Below, piece after piece: positions 32,895-44,387 of a DNA stretch of 64,000 bases; the first letter of the stretch is position 1, and each line of letters opens with the position of its first letter. The translations under genes were made by a program, and so were the position numbers. The stretch comes from Siphonodentalium dalli. Taxonomy: Eukaryota; Mollusca; Scaphopoda; Gadilida; Siphonodentaliidae. The notes below the pieces were generated by a model that did not search any database, had not been told where the DNA came from, and saw only the letters and a list, made by a program, of their open reading frames with translations. The DNA is taken from positions 211,774,151 to 211,838,150 of the forward strand of contig CP136065.1 of assembly GCA_032622095.1 (NCBI GenBank), given 5' to 3'.

Positions 32895-33290
32895 TGTGGA
32901 CGTGCCAGTCCGAGTTTTACCTAATAGTTCAACTCTTTGCGTCTTGTTTGTGCATTGCAGAATACATCCAAATTGTTCTTAAATTGATTTGTTGTCTCTC
33001 TGCATGTACACCACTTCTTCTGGCATATTGTTCCACGGGTCCACAACTCTATAGTGTTGAATGCATTTTTCCTGGCATCTAGGCTCCCTCCTTCTTTGCA
33101 TGCTTCCTTGTATATTTGTAATTGTGTCTTCTTGTTATTGGGACGGTGTTTCTTTGTAGTACCTTGTTGACGTCCAGGTCATATTTGTTGAACATGTTGA
33201 AGCATCCAATCGTGTCACCCCTCTCTATTCTATATTGTAATGTCGGTAGTTTAGTGTTTCAAGTCTTTTGTCATATATATAGATGATTAA
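32895..33290 (-). pseudogene. Degenerate LINE reverse-transcriptase C-terminal remnant in intron 1
   Basis: On the minus strand, about 33250-33080 reads LPTLQYRIERGDTIGCFNMF followed by NKYDLDVNKVLQRN and THNYKYTRKHAKKEG-like sequence, the region after the RT thumb in CR1/L2-type LINEs. 33080-32895 gives IELWT...NQFKNNLDVF, the usual end of such ORFs, with frame changes. Truncated and not functional. Confidence 0.65.
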
Positions 33291-33972
33291 ATTCCGGTGT
33301 TAATCTGGTGGCTCTTTGTTGGACTTATATTAACAGACAGAAAGGCCAAAGATGTAGATAAACGTTGTTCTTGTATCGAACCAAAGCCGGACGCTTTGGG
33401 TCGTATATAGACTATATCTGATTTTGTGAAGTATTATCTAATACGACGCTGCTGTTTTGAATTTTGCGAGCGCTTTTGTCGCACAGTAGATCGATGGCCT
33501 TAAAGCATTAATGTCGTAATCGGAAAATGTCGTTACTATGTCTTTCGATTACTGGTATTGCAAATGAGAATTATGAATATTGAATTACAATTTAAGTTCA
33601 TTCGTAGCGTTAGTTTACCTTTTATTGAGAAAATAAGACACAATAAATAACGACACTATATAGTAACTACAGTCAGAATGAGTCTACACACATCGGGGCG
33701 AGTGAAAAGTGATCGAAATTCCTGATGTGAAATATAATAAGAATGTCATCACGAATTTACAGTTCTACTGTGCGAATGTGGGCATTTAATGTACAGCACT
33801 TGGTTCGGTGCCGTACTGTGCGAAACGAAATAACATATATTTAATAAGGAATTAATTGTTATCATAAAACTATATAGTACATACATGCATGTGATAATCC
33901 ATAAATATACTATTTTCTGGAATCGATAGGAAACACATAAGTATGAACAAAGTAGAAGATACATTCGTGCAG

Positions 33973-34187
33973 GTTCCGACGAACTCGGTCAATGGGGAAA
34001 GTTACACGATGACGTTTTCGTCCATTTTCGTTGAAATCGACACGGTGACACCTTTGAATGAAATGAACAGCTATGAAATGGACACGCTTCTCGGTATAGT
34101 ATCTCCGCCGCAGTGCTCACCCAGCGTCAAGAAAAGAAATAAAATGGTTAACTTCATTAAAGATGTTCCCGTTCCCCTTTCGACAAG
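33973..34187 (+). CDS. Possible exon of unknown identity inside intron 1
   Basis: Open from an acceptor-like ATTCGTGCAG to a donor-like AAG|GTATAA, coding VPTNSVNGESYTMTFSSIFV and continuing EIDTVTPLNEMNSYEMDTLL. Base composition is more balanced than its surroundings. The same frame could instead start at an ATG at 33943. The donor is phase 2 while exon 2 needs phase 1, so it does not splice cleanly into the surrounding gene. No family recognised; it may be a separate gene fragment or chance. Confidence 0.3.
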
Positions 34188-35096
34188 GTATAACTATTTT
34201 CACTTTGATGTCGGTATTAGTAGTTTATAACCATGAATATTCTAGCTGTCGATCAAGACTACCCGGAAGGATGATTTGACTAATTTATACTCGAAATTAC
34301 GATTGGGGTCCATTCATTCGACGAGCCCAAGAAATTTAGCCTTATGTGAATCTTATTTGGAGGGAATAACCAGGGCATCTATAAACTGAATTTGCTGGGG
34401 GGGGGGGGGGGCCCACAGCTACCCTCATGTGAGTGGTTTTGCTTTGGTTCGTTAATTACGCTAGCGTATGATCATATTATTGATTATTGATAGTTCTCCA
34501 ATAGCGAAATTTCGCGTGTTGAAACCATTGTTACGTAAACAAACGGTTTTAATAATTTGTCAACAAACAGTTAATCGTGTACTAAGTTCAAATATTTCGA
34601 ATAGTTTCTGGTCTGAAAACGTGTGGTTGTTTAGTTAACGAACAATAGTGGTTACTCTTAACAGAGACCATAAATTGTATTGTGTAATTTTGTCACAAAT
34701 AGACGTTAATTAGACTCATTATCGCTTATAACTATATATATTAAAACAATACAAACAATCAATCTGTGACATTTGATCTTATAGGAGCACAGCTATGGGA
34801 ACGCCCTATTATGACCTCTGTGTATCGCTATATTATGTTATCGCCTGAATGGTCTGTTCTAAAAATAGAACAATAAAGTGTCCATCACTTAATGATCTCA
34901 TTTTATAATAAAATATTCGAAATCAAATCGATATTAATTTATAGAAGCGTTTCCGGGCATGGGTCTTCAATTCATATTTTTATACCCACGAAAACTGTTT
35001 CAAAATTGTTATATGAAGAGATAATCCATCTTTAAGGGAGATAAACTATATATGTGACCTGCCATATCAAATCCAGTCGTAAGTCGAGATTTTTCT
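34188..35096. other. Intronic sequence, nothing recognised
   Basis: AT-rich. A 14-base G-run lies at about 34398-34411. No coding or repeat signature. Confidence 0.4.
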
Positions 35097-35465
35097 ACCC
35101 TGTGCCAATGCATTCTCTTATATATGCGAGTCGACCATAGGTCGCCTCGCATATATAAGAGAATGCATTGGCCTAACAATTTTTTATCATTTAAAAAAAA
35201 TAAATGTTTCTTACAATTTTTAGGACATAAAATAACAAACATCCATTACCCTGCAGGGAGCCCCACACATATATAGAAGCATATAGAAGAGTGTCGTCTG
35301 CTCATGTTTGTCTGGGGCTCTGTATGGGTGAAATTATAAAATTGTTAAAAATACAAGAAAAAATTATTAAAATTGTACAAAATTGTTAGGCCAATGCATT
35401 CTCTTATATATGCGAGGCGACCTATGGTCGACTCCCATATATAAGAGAATGCATTGGCACAGGGT
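35097..35465. mobile_element. Double-hairpin element (family C), 369 bp
   Basis: Termini ACCCTGTGCCAATGCATTCTC and its complement. Each end is a palindrome of about 70 bp (35103-35172 and 35394-35459) with arms GCCAATGCATTCTCTTATAT and core GCGAGTCGACC/GGTCGCCTCGC. The AT-rich centre carries no ORF. Confidence 0.88.
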
Positions 35466-35689
35466 CAAAAAATCATGGAGTTTGGTCATGATCTACGTCT
35501 GGTGCAGCGAACATCCGAAACATAAACACGCCATATGAGAATGATATAAATTTATATTTTTAAAATGCGTTATACCAGCATGCAAGAACAGTTTTGTTCT
35601 TTCTTCAAACGTAATATGTAAGACTATAATTATAATTATAATAATGTATGCTTGGTTGAATTCAACAACGGTCACATCATACACAGCTA

Positions 35690-35905
35690 TAGCTATTGGT
35701 GTCTATACTTGCCGCCATATATTCACTGCATTATACATGTAATTTGGTGGCTATACTTGTCATATATTCACTGCTTCATACGATCATGTCATTTTGTTTC
35801 TATACTTGTCATATATTCACTGCATCATGCAAGCATGTCATTTGGTGTCTATACTTGTCATAATTATATTCACTGCATCATACAAGCATGTCATTTGCAA
35901 GACGT
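35690..35905 (+). repeat. Minisatellite, about 55-bp units, four copies
   Basis: Units with CTATACTTGTCATATATTCA, CTGCATCATACAAGCATGTC and ATTTGGTGT recur four times with small length changes. Confidence 0.8.
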
Positions 35906-35931
35906 AGTTGTAACCAATACTTCAAATAGTG

Positions 35932-36005
35932 AGAGGGTGTGTGTGAGGGAGGGTGTGTGAGAGAGGGTGTGTGTGTGTGTGTGTGTGAGGGAGGGAGGGT
36001 GTGTG
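35932..36005 (+). repeat. GT/GAGG microsatellite
   Basis: Runs of GTGTGTGT with GAGGGAGG interruptions. Confidence 0.95.
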
Positions 36006-36015
36006 TCATGATTGT

Positions 36016-36335
36016 GCAGACTGCGGTCCCCAGAGTGTGAATTCACTTTGAGAGGACCTCATTCTGCTTAGACATCATCTTCTGGGAAGTATATCTATTG
36101 TCTCCAATTAAAATTTTTCTCTTCTGTTCAGTTTCTATATCGCCTAATTTGCAGAAGATAAAAGGCTTAATTGATGTAACTGATGGATGAACATCGATCA
36201 CCAACTTCAACAAGGCAACTTCAATATTACCCTATGTCTCCCATTATAGTTGAGGCCAAAACAGTGATAAAACGACGGGCTAGCGCCACCAAATTCACCC
36301 TCATTGTACCCCATTCTGAAATGACAGGCACACAT
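36016..36335. repeat. Degraded family H hairpin pieces
   Basis: GGTCCCCAGAGTGTGAATTC and GACCTCATTCTGC at 36024-36067, then GGGCTAGCGCCACCAAATTC with ACCCTCATTGTACCCC at 36277-36312, match the hairpins at 56353-56990 but no longer pair well. Confidence 0.65.
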
Positions 36336-36579
36336 GCAGGCTTGATTGTAACACTTCCTTTGGGTCTTTGACAATTGTGATAGTCTATATATATGCACAT
36401 GGGTATATGTGCCGTGCACAATGGGCGAACTGCTGGATGTAAGTCACAAAGACCACGAAATGTTAAGACAATGACCGTATGAACTTGCCATTTGAGCGTG
36501 TAAAATGATATGCTCCAGCGAAGCACTCGCCAAGGAGCAAGGTGGTTATAGGTTGTTATATATATTGGTAAATACTTAA

Positions 36580-36935
36580 AGATGCATGGATTTGGGGGTA
36601 AACAATATTTGATTCGATTCGCGGAATCCACCTGACAAAAAAGCTCAGTGTTATTAGATATCGATTTTTGAAATCTATTATTTTTCACCATCGAGACTTA
36701 TTAGTGGCCAGTAAAAAGTCGACGAGCCGACGTTCTCGGACCAAATTGCGGATGAAGATGGATAACTCTAAAATCAAGAGGCTTTGTGTTAATAATAAGG
36801 CCAAATTTCGTCGAACAACATGTTGATAAATAACACGTTTCTGGCAATTGTTTACTATATTTGACAGTAGTTAGCATTATTTTGGGCAATTAATCGATTC
36901 TGATAACTGAAGCGGCATTTGTAAAAAAAAAAAAA
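36580..36935 (-). mobile_element. Family B TTAA element, truncated
   Basis: TTAA at 36576-36579, then AGATGCAT; interior TTATTAGATATCGATTTTTG, GACCAAATTGCGGATGAAG and GACAGTAGTTAGCATTATTT follow the copy at 39976. Runs into an A-stretch at 36920-36936 and lacks the right terminus. Confidence 0.75.
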
Positions 36936-37911
36936 AGGTGCTTGAACATGATCTAGTCAGAAAACTTGATTCCAGCCAATGTGTTTTCTGAAATATTCTT
37001 CCCAAATAATTCATCTAAAATGGTTGTGATGCACGACCAAGGTAGTCCGGATATAGGTTTTGTTCGTATCCACCACACCATTTTAAGCAGAATGAATTAG
37101 CACAAGTCAAAACTGAAAATAGAATTTTTTTTTATAATTACCCATGGACCCTATATGCCCCGCGATATTGTGGTATATTGTTCTCATTGTTGTCTCGACT
37201 ATCATATATATATTGAACCTGGTTTTGGCCACCCACTGGGACCATAAGTTAACGAGTACCTTTCTAATCATATGGTTCGAGTACCGAACGAAAATATCCA
37301 AGTACCTTTAATCATATTTCGCATTGGTCCATTAATTGACTAGTTAAACACCTCCTAAGAAAACACCCATAGGGCATAATGAGAATATCACCTTCCGGGA
37401 CCTATGTATTCGTACACCTCGTACATTCCTCCTATGTTCACGGAGGCGAACCGTCATTATGTGCATGCGAGCGTAACCAAGTATTCATGAACACACAGTT
37501 TATGAATATTTGTACAAACACTCGAATATATAATTATGCTAATCTCGGTTATTTATTTGACCTCTTGACCTCTGCATAATTAATATGTCAGCTCATTTTG
37601 GGTTAACTGATCGATCTACTTTACAAAATGATTTTGACACCAATTCGTCTCTTTGTGAAATCCCAACCAGGTATGCAATACGTTTCTATGCCTTTTCGCC
37701 CGAGGGAAGAATTGGGACATACCATGAATGTTGCGGATGAAATTTGTGTATATTAGTATGTAATGTATCCGATATGAGCCGTTTGAATGTATTTATGGGT
37801 TGGAAATCCACGATTTCCTCGTCAGAATCTGCGTATAGCGTTGATCTTAGTTCAAATTGCCCTGAACATTCCAAAAATGATAATGATGTAGCTACAAATA
37901 GGGAGTTGTAC
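36936..37911. other. Intronic sequence, nothing recognised
   Basis: No repeat or coding signature found. Confidence 0.4.
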
Positions 37912-37975
37912 ACACACACACACACCCCACACACACACCCCACACACACACACACCCCCCTCACACACACACACA
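37912..37975 (+). repeat. CA/CCCCA microsatellite
   Basis: CACACACA runs with CCCCAC interruptions, directly abutting the foldback element at 37978. Confidence 0.95.
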
Positions 37976-37977
37976 TT

Positions 37978-38698
37978 TATATATATGGGGCGCCGTTCTT
38001 CTATTTTTTAAAAACTATTTTGTGATATCAAAAATTCATTTTGTGATATAACAAAATGTTTATATGATATAACAAAATCGAATATATGATATCATTAAAT
38101 ATTTTATAATATCACAAATTTATTTTAATATATCATTAAATCCAATTCCTGATATCATAAATTCATTTTTTGATATCACAAAATCGAATTATTGATATCA
38201 CAAAATAGTAAGCATTTAGTGATATCACAATTTCGATTTTGTGATATCAATACATAGAAAATGGCTTAGCTGGACTTCTATTCCTTCAACATTTTGTGAT
38301 ATCATTAAATCATTTTATGATATCATAAAATCGAATTATTTATTTGCTTATTGAATGCTTACTTATTTTGTGATATCATATATTCTATTTTGTGATATCT
38401 TTAAATCGTTTTGTGATATCACTAATTCCTCAACATTTTATGATATCACAAATTCGAATTATGGATATCACTAAATACTTACTATTTTGTGATATCTATA
38501 ATTCGATTTTGTGATATCCAAAAATTTATTTATTATATCACAAATTGGAATTAGTGATATCTTAAAATAAATTTCTGATATCATAAGATATCATATATTT
38601 GATTTTGTGATGTCATATAATCATTTAGTGATCACAAAATGAATTATTTATATCATAAAAATAGGTAATAAATAGAAGAACGGCGCCCCATATATATA
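37978..38698. mobile_element. Foldback element E, filled with TGATATCA palindromes
   Basis: Inverted termini TATATATGGGGCGCCGTTCT (left) and AGAACGGCGCCCCATATATA (right). The interior is about 620 bp of AT-rich sequence holding about 19 GATATC sites, mostly as TTTTGTGATATCA or TTTTATGATATCA, at 20-40 bp intervals on an otherwise drifting background. No ORF. Partial second copy at 53095. Confidence 0.85.
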
Positions 38699-38950
38699 GG
38701 GGTTATACCATTCACACTAAGTTGGTTCAAGTAACATGAGAGAATCCTATTGTATATGTACATGCTTTATCCAATAAACTATCTATCTATCTGAGAGATA
38801 CCGAGTCTAATAAAGTGGGTGTGCCTCGAAAATTATGGTAAAAGATAAAACATTTCCATGTACTGATATGGTCGTACATGTATGTGCATGAGTGAAATAA
38901 CGGACTACCAGATGGTATATATTTATTATACCCCCTCCCGTTCGCCTATC

Positions 38951-39131
38951 ATTTATATATAGAGTAATCGATTGGTTTCGACGATTACGTAATTCACGAG
39001 GTGAGCCGCGGTCATGGTAAAACCAGTGTAAGCGGAACGAACGAGCGTAATTTTACCAATACGACCGGCTCCCCGAGTTGAATAATGTCACGTTATCATC
39101 GAAACCAATTGATTATTCTGTTTATTACACA
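38951..39131. mobile_element. Hairpin element related to family J
   Basis: AGAGTAATCGATTGGTTTCGA at the left pairs with TCGAAACCAATTGATTATTCT at the right, followed by TGTTTATTACAC, the J-type 3' end. The inner arms (CACGAGGTGAGCCG / CGGCTCCCCGAGTTG) are more diverged. Confidence 0.7.
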
Positions 39132-39627
39132 CTTTCCAACCCGAAAACGCACTAATTATAAAGATATTATGTGACAAAATAGTCCCCGACCAGCTGATCG
39201 CGTGCGCTCGCCGGGGACATCATTCACAGGTGTGACATTATCACTTTTAATTCACGGATAAATATCCTTATAAACCCGACTAAGTCAGACTAAGTGGAAA
39301 TATAAAAAGAATGATTTAACGCCAATACTCATGCATGCAATTTATAGCTAGGTAACGAGAAAACAATATGCACTAAATGTGCAAGATGTACATGCGTATA
39401 CGCCTTTATACCCGGTACAGACGGACGTATTGATTTTTGCAATCTCGAATAATCAGCGATTCGCGTCGATGGAATTTCACACAAATTGTAATAAACGACT
39501 CGATCCTTCATAAAGAGACACACGGCCTTCACAGTTGATACATTCATACATGTGCAAACATTGTAAAAGTCTGTAAAACACAACAACCAAGAAGAACACT
39601 AAGAAATAGATAAGCTATGTTCTTATA
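39132..39627. other. Intronic sequence, nothing recognised
   Basis: No coding or repeat signature found. Confidence 0.4.
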
Positions 39628-39631
39628 CTAA

Positions 39632-39971
39632 AGGGGTACTGTACACTAAAATCCGACCATTTATGGAACCATCTTTTATACTCAACAGAATATATGCAAC
39701 AAACTTATTAATTTCAGCCATGGATTAGAGCAAAATACACTCGTGTGCTCTATGCACGTTGCAAACAACATGGTAATTATGATGAAAATGAATTGTCCAG
39801 CAATTATTCATTTTCATTAATATAATTACCATGTTTTTGCATTGTTCATAGAGCACACGAGTGTAGTTTGCACTAATCCATGGCTCAATTTAATTCATTT
39901 GTTGCATATATTTTGTTGAGTATAAAAGGAGATGGTCCTATAAATGGGCAGATTTAGTGTACAGTACCCTT
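39632..39971 (+). mobile_element. Palindromic TTAA element (family C2), 340 bp
   Basis: AGGGGTACTGTACACTAAAA at the left, TTTAGTGTACAGTACCC at the right, TTAA at 39972-39975 (left side CTAA). Nearly the whole length is one inverted repeat: GAGCACACGAGTG/CACTCGTGTGCTC and CATGGTAATTATGATGAAAA against TTTTCATTAATATAATTACC. Confidence 0.85.
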
Positions 39972-39975
39972 TTAA

Positions 39976-40410
39976 AGATGCATAATCCGATTGAGCGCCC
40001 CTCAATTACTATTTATTTGGATTCGGGGGTAAAAAATATTTGATTCGAGTCGAGGAATCCACATATCAAAGCTCAGAGTTATTAGATATCGATTTTTGAA
40101 ATCCATTATTTTTACCATCGAGAATCATTAGTGGCCCAGTAAAAAGTCGACGAGCTGACTGTCTCGGACCAAATTGCGGATGAAGATGGATAACTCTAAT
40201 ATCAAGAGGCTTTGTGCTGATAATAAAGCCAAATTTCGTCGAACAACATGTTGATAAATAACACGTTTCGGGCAAGTTTATAGTATAGTTGACAGTGGTT
40301 AGCATTATTTTTGGGCAATTAATCGATTCTGATAACTGAAGCGGCATTTAAAAAAAACGTTGTTGTTGGCATCTGATGATATGGGGACCATCGAATCTGA
40401 TTGAGTACCT
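39976..40410 (-). mobile_element. Family B TTAA element, abutting the previous one
   Basis: Starts AGATGCATAATCCG directly after the TTAA at 39972-39975 and ends GATTGAGTACC with TTAA at about 40410. The interior GACTCGAG-type blocks and GCGGCATTT match other family B members. It shares its left TTAA with the C2 element. Confidence 0.8.
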
Positions 40411-40700
40411 TAAATGATTGAAAATTCTCCAATAACGAAATTTCAAGTATCGAAACCATTGTTATGTAAACAAAAACCAATACACTGTTTTGTAAATAAA
40501 CATAGCTAATCTCGTAGTAAATTAAAGTATTTTCGACTAAATATTATTTTCAGAATATTTTTCAATGCTTTGACATTAATTTTTCCAACTTTTAATGTCA
40601 AGTTTTGATTAAACTTTGCTATCTTATAATTGGACATTGATCGACAATGCCACTGTAACAGAAATGTTTGCATAACAATGGTTTAGATAATTATTTTGAA

Positions 40701-41056
40701 GGGGGACTGTACACTAAATCCGGCCATTTATTGGACCAACCCTGTTTATAATGAACGGAATATTTGTAACAAATAAATGAATTTGAGCCACTAATCCATG
40801 GCTCAAATTGATTCGTTTGTTGCATATATTATGTTGAGTATAAACGGTGATAGGTCCATAAATGGCCGGATTGAGTGTATAGTCCGGATTGAGTGTATAG
40901 TCCGGATTGAGTGTATAGTCCGGATTGAGTGTCCGGATTGAGTGTATAGTCCGGATTGAGTGTATAGTCCGGATTGAGTGTATAGTCCCCCTTTAATGAC
41001 CGGATTGAGTGTATAGTCCCCCTTTAATGACCGGATTGAGTGTATAGTCCCACTTT
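40701..41056 (+). mobile_element. Family C2 element with an amplified right terminus
   Basis: Left end GGGGGACTGTACACTAAATCC after TTGA. The interior is palindromic (AACAAATAAATGAATTTGAG against CTCAAATTGATTCGTTTGTT). The right terminus CCGGATTGAGTGTATAGT is repeated about eight times with an 18-bp period, then three times as a 31-bp form that also contains CCCCCTTTAATGA, that is, the element end with its TTAA. Confidence 0.8.
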
Positions 41057-41059
41057 AGT

Positions 41060-41410
41060 CTCGTTATTGGAGAGTTATTTTTTAATCAAACTTAGAACAA
41101 AGTCGATCTATTTTTAATAGTATAAAATTATATACTTGATGATAGCTGTTTTTTATTTCGCATGAACCCACTTTGAACGCATTGGGCCCCTTTAACGCGC
41201 TTTAAAAAACACATTTTAGTAAGTGACTTGTGGGGTAACATACAATGGAGTGTTCAATCGTTTTGTTCGGGTTTTCCATTCTATAGAGTTATTCATCTTT
41301 GTTTATCTGGAAATGTTGGCTTTTTGTCTGTCCGAGCTTGAGATATCTCCACCACCGGTTGTCTGATCTCGATGGAATTTGGTATAGATGTCCACTACTA
41401 ACATGACACT
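41060..41410. repeat. Left flank of the minisatellite, repeated on its right
   Basis: GGAATTTGGTATAGATGTCC, ACTACTAACATGACACTCC and GTTATTCATCTTTGTTTATC recur at 42570-42690 and partly at 42840-42930, so the minisatellite lies inside a larger diverged repeat. Confidence 0.65.
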
Positions 41411-42495
41411 CCTATTCTCTGACTTGTGGGGTGCACCCCACAAAGTCAGAGAACAATAGGTCGCACCCACAAGTCAGAGAACAATAGGTCGCACCCCACA
41501 AGTCAGAGAACAATAGGTCGCACCCAAAAGTCAGAGAACAATAGGTCGCACCCCACAAGTCAGAGAACAATAGGTCGCACCCCACAAAGTCAGAGAACAA
41601 TAGGTCGCACCCCACAAGTCAGAGAACAATAGGTCGCACCCCACAAGTCAGAGAACAATAGGTCGCACCCAAAAGTCAGAGAACAATAGGTCGCACCCCA
41701 CAAGTCAGAGAACAATAGGTCGCACCCACAAGTCAGAGAACAATAGGTCGCACCCCACAAGTCAGAGAACAATAGGTCGCATCCCACAAGTCAGAGAACA
41801 ATAGGTCGCACCCCACAAGTCAGATAACAATAGGTCGCACCCAAAAGTCAGAACAATAGGTCGCACCCCACAAGTCAGAGAACAATAGGTCGCACCCAAA
41901 AGTAAGAGAACAATAGGTCGCACCCCACAAGTCAGAGAACAATAGGTCGCACCCCACAAAGTCAGAGAACAATAGGTCGCACCCCACAAGTCAGAGAACA
42001 ATAGGTCGCACACCACAAGTCAGAGAACAATAGGTCGCACCCAAAAGTCAGAGAACAATAGGTCACACCCCACAAGTCAGAGAACAATAGGTCGCACCCC
42101 ACAAGTCAGAGAACAATAGGTCGCACCCCACAAAGTCAGAGAACAATAGGTCGCACCCCACAAGTCAGAGAACAATAGGTCGCACCCACACGTCATAGAA
42201 CAATAGGTCGCACCCAAAAGTCAGAACAATAGGTCGCACCCCACAAGTCAGAGAACAATAGGTCGCACCCCACAAGTCAGAGAACAATAGGTCGCACCCA
42301 AAAGTCAGAGAACAATAGGTCGCACCCCACAAGTCAGAGAACAATAGGTCGCACCCCACAAGTCAGAGAACAATATGTCGCACCCCAAAAGTCAGAGAAC
42401 AATAGGTCGCACCCACAAGTCAGAGAACAATAGGTCGCACACCACAAGTCAGAGAACAATAGGTCGCACCCACAAGTCAGAGAACAATAGGTGCA
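41411..42495 (+). repeat. 29-bp minisatellite, about 1.1 kb
   Basis: About 38 units of GTCAGAGAACAATAGGTCGC plus ACCCCACAA, ACCCAAAA or ACCCACAA variants (27-30 bp). The left edge (41413-41450) is a palindrome: one unit in reverse orientation, then GGGGTGCACCCC, then the array. All reading frames over it are repetitive artefacts. Confidence 0.95.
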
Positions 42496-43975
42496 CCCCA
42501 CAAGTATATCGTCGTGCATGTGTATAGCCGCCCGTGCGTCCGTCCGATGTCTGTTGGACAGTATTGCTCGGATCTCAATGGAATTTGGTATAGATGTTCA
42601 CTACTAACAGGTCATTCCATGGCGTGTTCAATCGGTTTGTTCGACGCTCCGTTCTAGAGTTATTCATCTTTGATTATCTGGAAATGTTGTTTTTTGTTCG
42701 GATCTCAAGGGAATTTGGTATTGATGTTCACTAGTATATGAGGAACCAGTCTGAGTAAACTCATACCTAAATATTCATTACAACATTGAGTCGACGTTCA
42801 CCCAGACTGATGAGGAACATACAATGGAGTGTTCAATCGTTTTGTTCGGGTTTTCCGCACTAACCGGACACTCCATTACGTGTTCAATCGGTTTGTTCGA
42901 CTTTTCTGTTCTAGAGTTATTCCACCTTTGATTATCTGGAAATGTTTTTTTTTCATTTCCAGAAGATATCTCAACCATCGGTATACACGCCATTTTTCTT
43001 AAAACGAAATCTGCAAAATGTCTACACCGCCATTTCATCTCATCCCGATCATGCATATGAAATTTGGGAACGATCGGATAAAAGACGCAAGCGTAGTCAC
43101 TGCCACATGAATTAGTGATGCAAAGAGAAAATCCAAGATGGCCGCTGGCAGCAATGTTTTTCAACGGAATTCCGAACTATTTGAGAAATCGCATATACAT
43201 GTAGATGAAATCACAAACATGCATATTAAATTTAGGATCGATCTAATGAACGATTTTGCTTGTAGAGAGTTTCAAAGGAATTAATGATGCAAAACCAAGA
43301 TGGCTGCCGGTGGCAATGTTTTTAATAGCAAACATTAAAATTCGATAGCTCCCGTATAGAGATCATAATACCCAGCCCTGATAATTGGCTACGGCAATCG
43401 GCAATGCCGAAGCCATTTGCTGAAGCAAGCTGGGCCACGATAAAGGGTTGCCATAGCAGATTGCCGAAGCCAAACAATCTGAATTAAAAGGGCTGTAATA
43501 CCTTTAAATATTCCGAATAATCCGCTCGTAAATGAGGGCTGAAGTTTCAATGAAATAAAATGAGTACTTCATAATAGTCACAGTTGCACGGCCATGTTTT
43601 TAGAAACAAAATGAGATTAATCGGATGAAAGATGTGATACGTATATATATAGAGCGTCCAGCGGTGGTGTTCACCGGTCGGAACTTTTCCACAATTAAAT
43701 TTACATGAGGTATCTGTTGGAAGATTTCAACCCGAGAGTGAGGGGTGATAATGGTACTTGGAAAGTTTGGCATCCTGTCAATATATTTGGGCTGGTTTTA
43801 TGCGATTTGGGGCTGGTTTATTACGATTCCATATGATAATAAAGAAAAGCAATGGTAACATTTTACTCATATTGGTAAACCGCGAGACCCATGCGAAAAT
43901 ACTTGGAACACAGAAAACGAAATATCAAGGTCGCCTTTTGCGAAACTAGATGGTACAATCATACTATTCCGTGAA
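42496..43975. other. Diverged repeat copies and unassigned intron
   Basis: TTCAATCGGTTTGTTCGAC with GTTCTAGAGTTATTC occurs twice (42628, 42885). CAAGATGGCCGCTGGCAGCA (43132) and CAAGATGGCTGCCGGTGGCA (43293) are copies of another block also related to 49800-51000. 43375-43498 holds a weak inverted repeat beginning CAGCCCTGATAATTGGCT. Confidence 0.5.
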
Positions 43976-44383
43976 ATTTTGTCCTGAATTTTTTATTCGA
44001 GTCGAGGAACCCACCCATCAAATCTCAAAAGTGATCAGATATCGATTTTTGAAGTTTGTTATTTCTCGAGATGTGCGCTCATTTGTGGCCCAGTTAAAAA
44101 TCGTCAAACCGACGGTGTCGGACAAAATTACGGATGCAGATGGATAACTCTAAAATCAAGTGGTAATACGGCCAAATTTCGTGATATTCAAGTGATAATA
44201 CGGCCATATTTCGAACAAAATGTTGATAATAACACATTTTGGGAAATTTTATACCAAAGTTGACAGTGGTTAGAATTATTTTGTTGCAATTAATCAATTC
44301 TGAAAACTAAAGCGTATTTTGAAGATATGTTGTTGTTGTTGTAACTTGATGATATGGGGACCATCTGATCGGATTGAGTACCT
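43976..44383 (-). mobile_element. Family B TTAA element, left end missing
   Basis: ATTCGAGTCGAGGAACCCACC at 43995, CAGATATCGATTTTTGAAG, GACAGTGGTTAG, ending GATTGAGTACCT with TTAA at 44384-44387, which it shares with the next element. Confidence 0.75.
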
Positions 44384-44387
44384 TTAA

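Noticed and set aside
41411-42495. Regular short repeats resembling a CRISPR array
   Set aside because: Units are directly tandem with no unique spacers, and the context is eukaryotic; it is a minisatellite.
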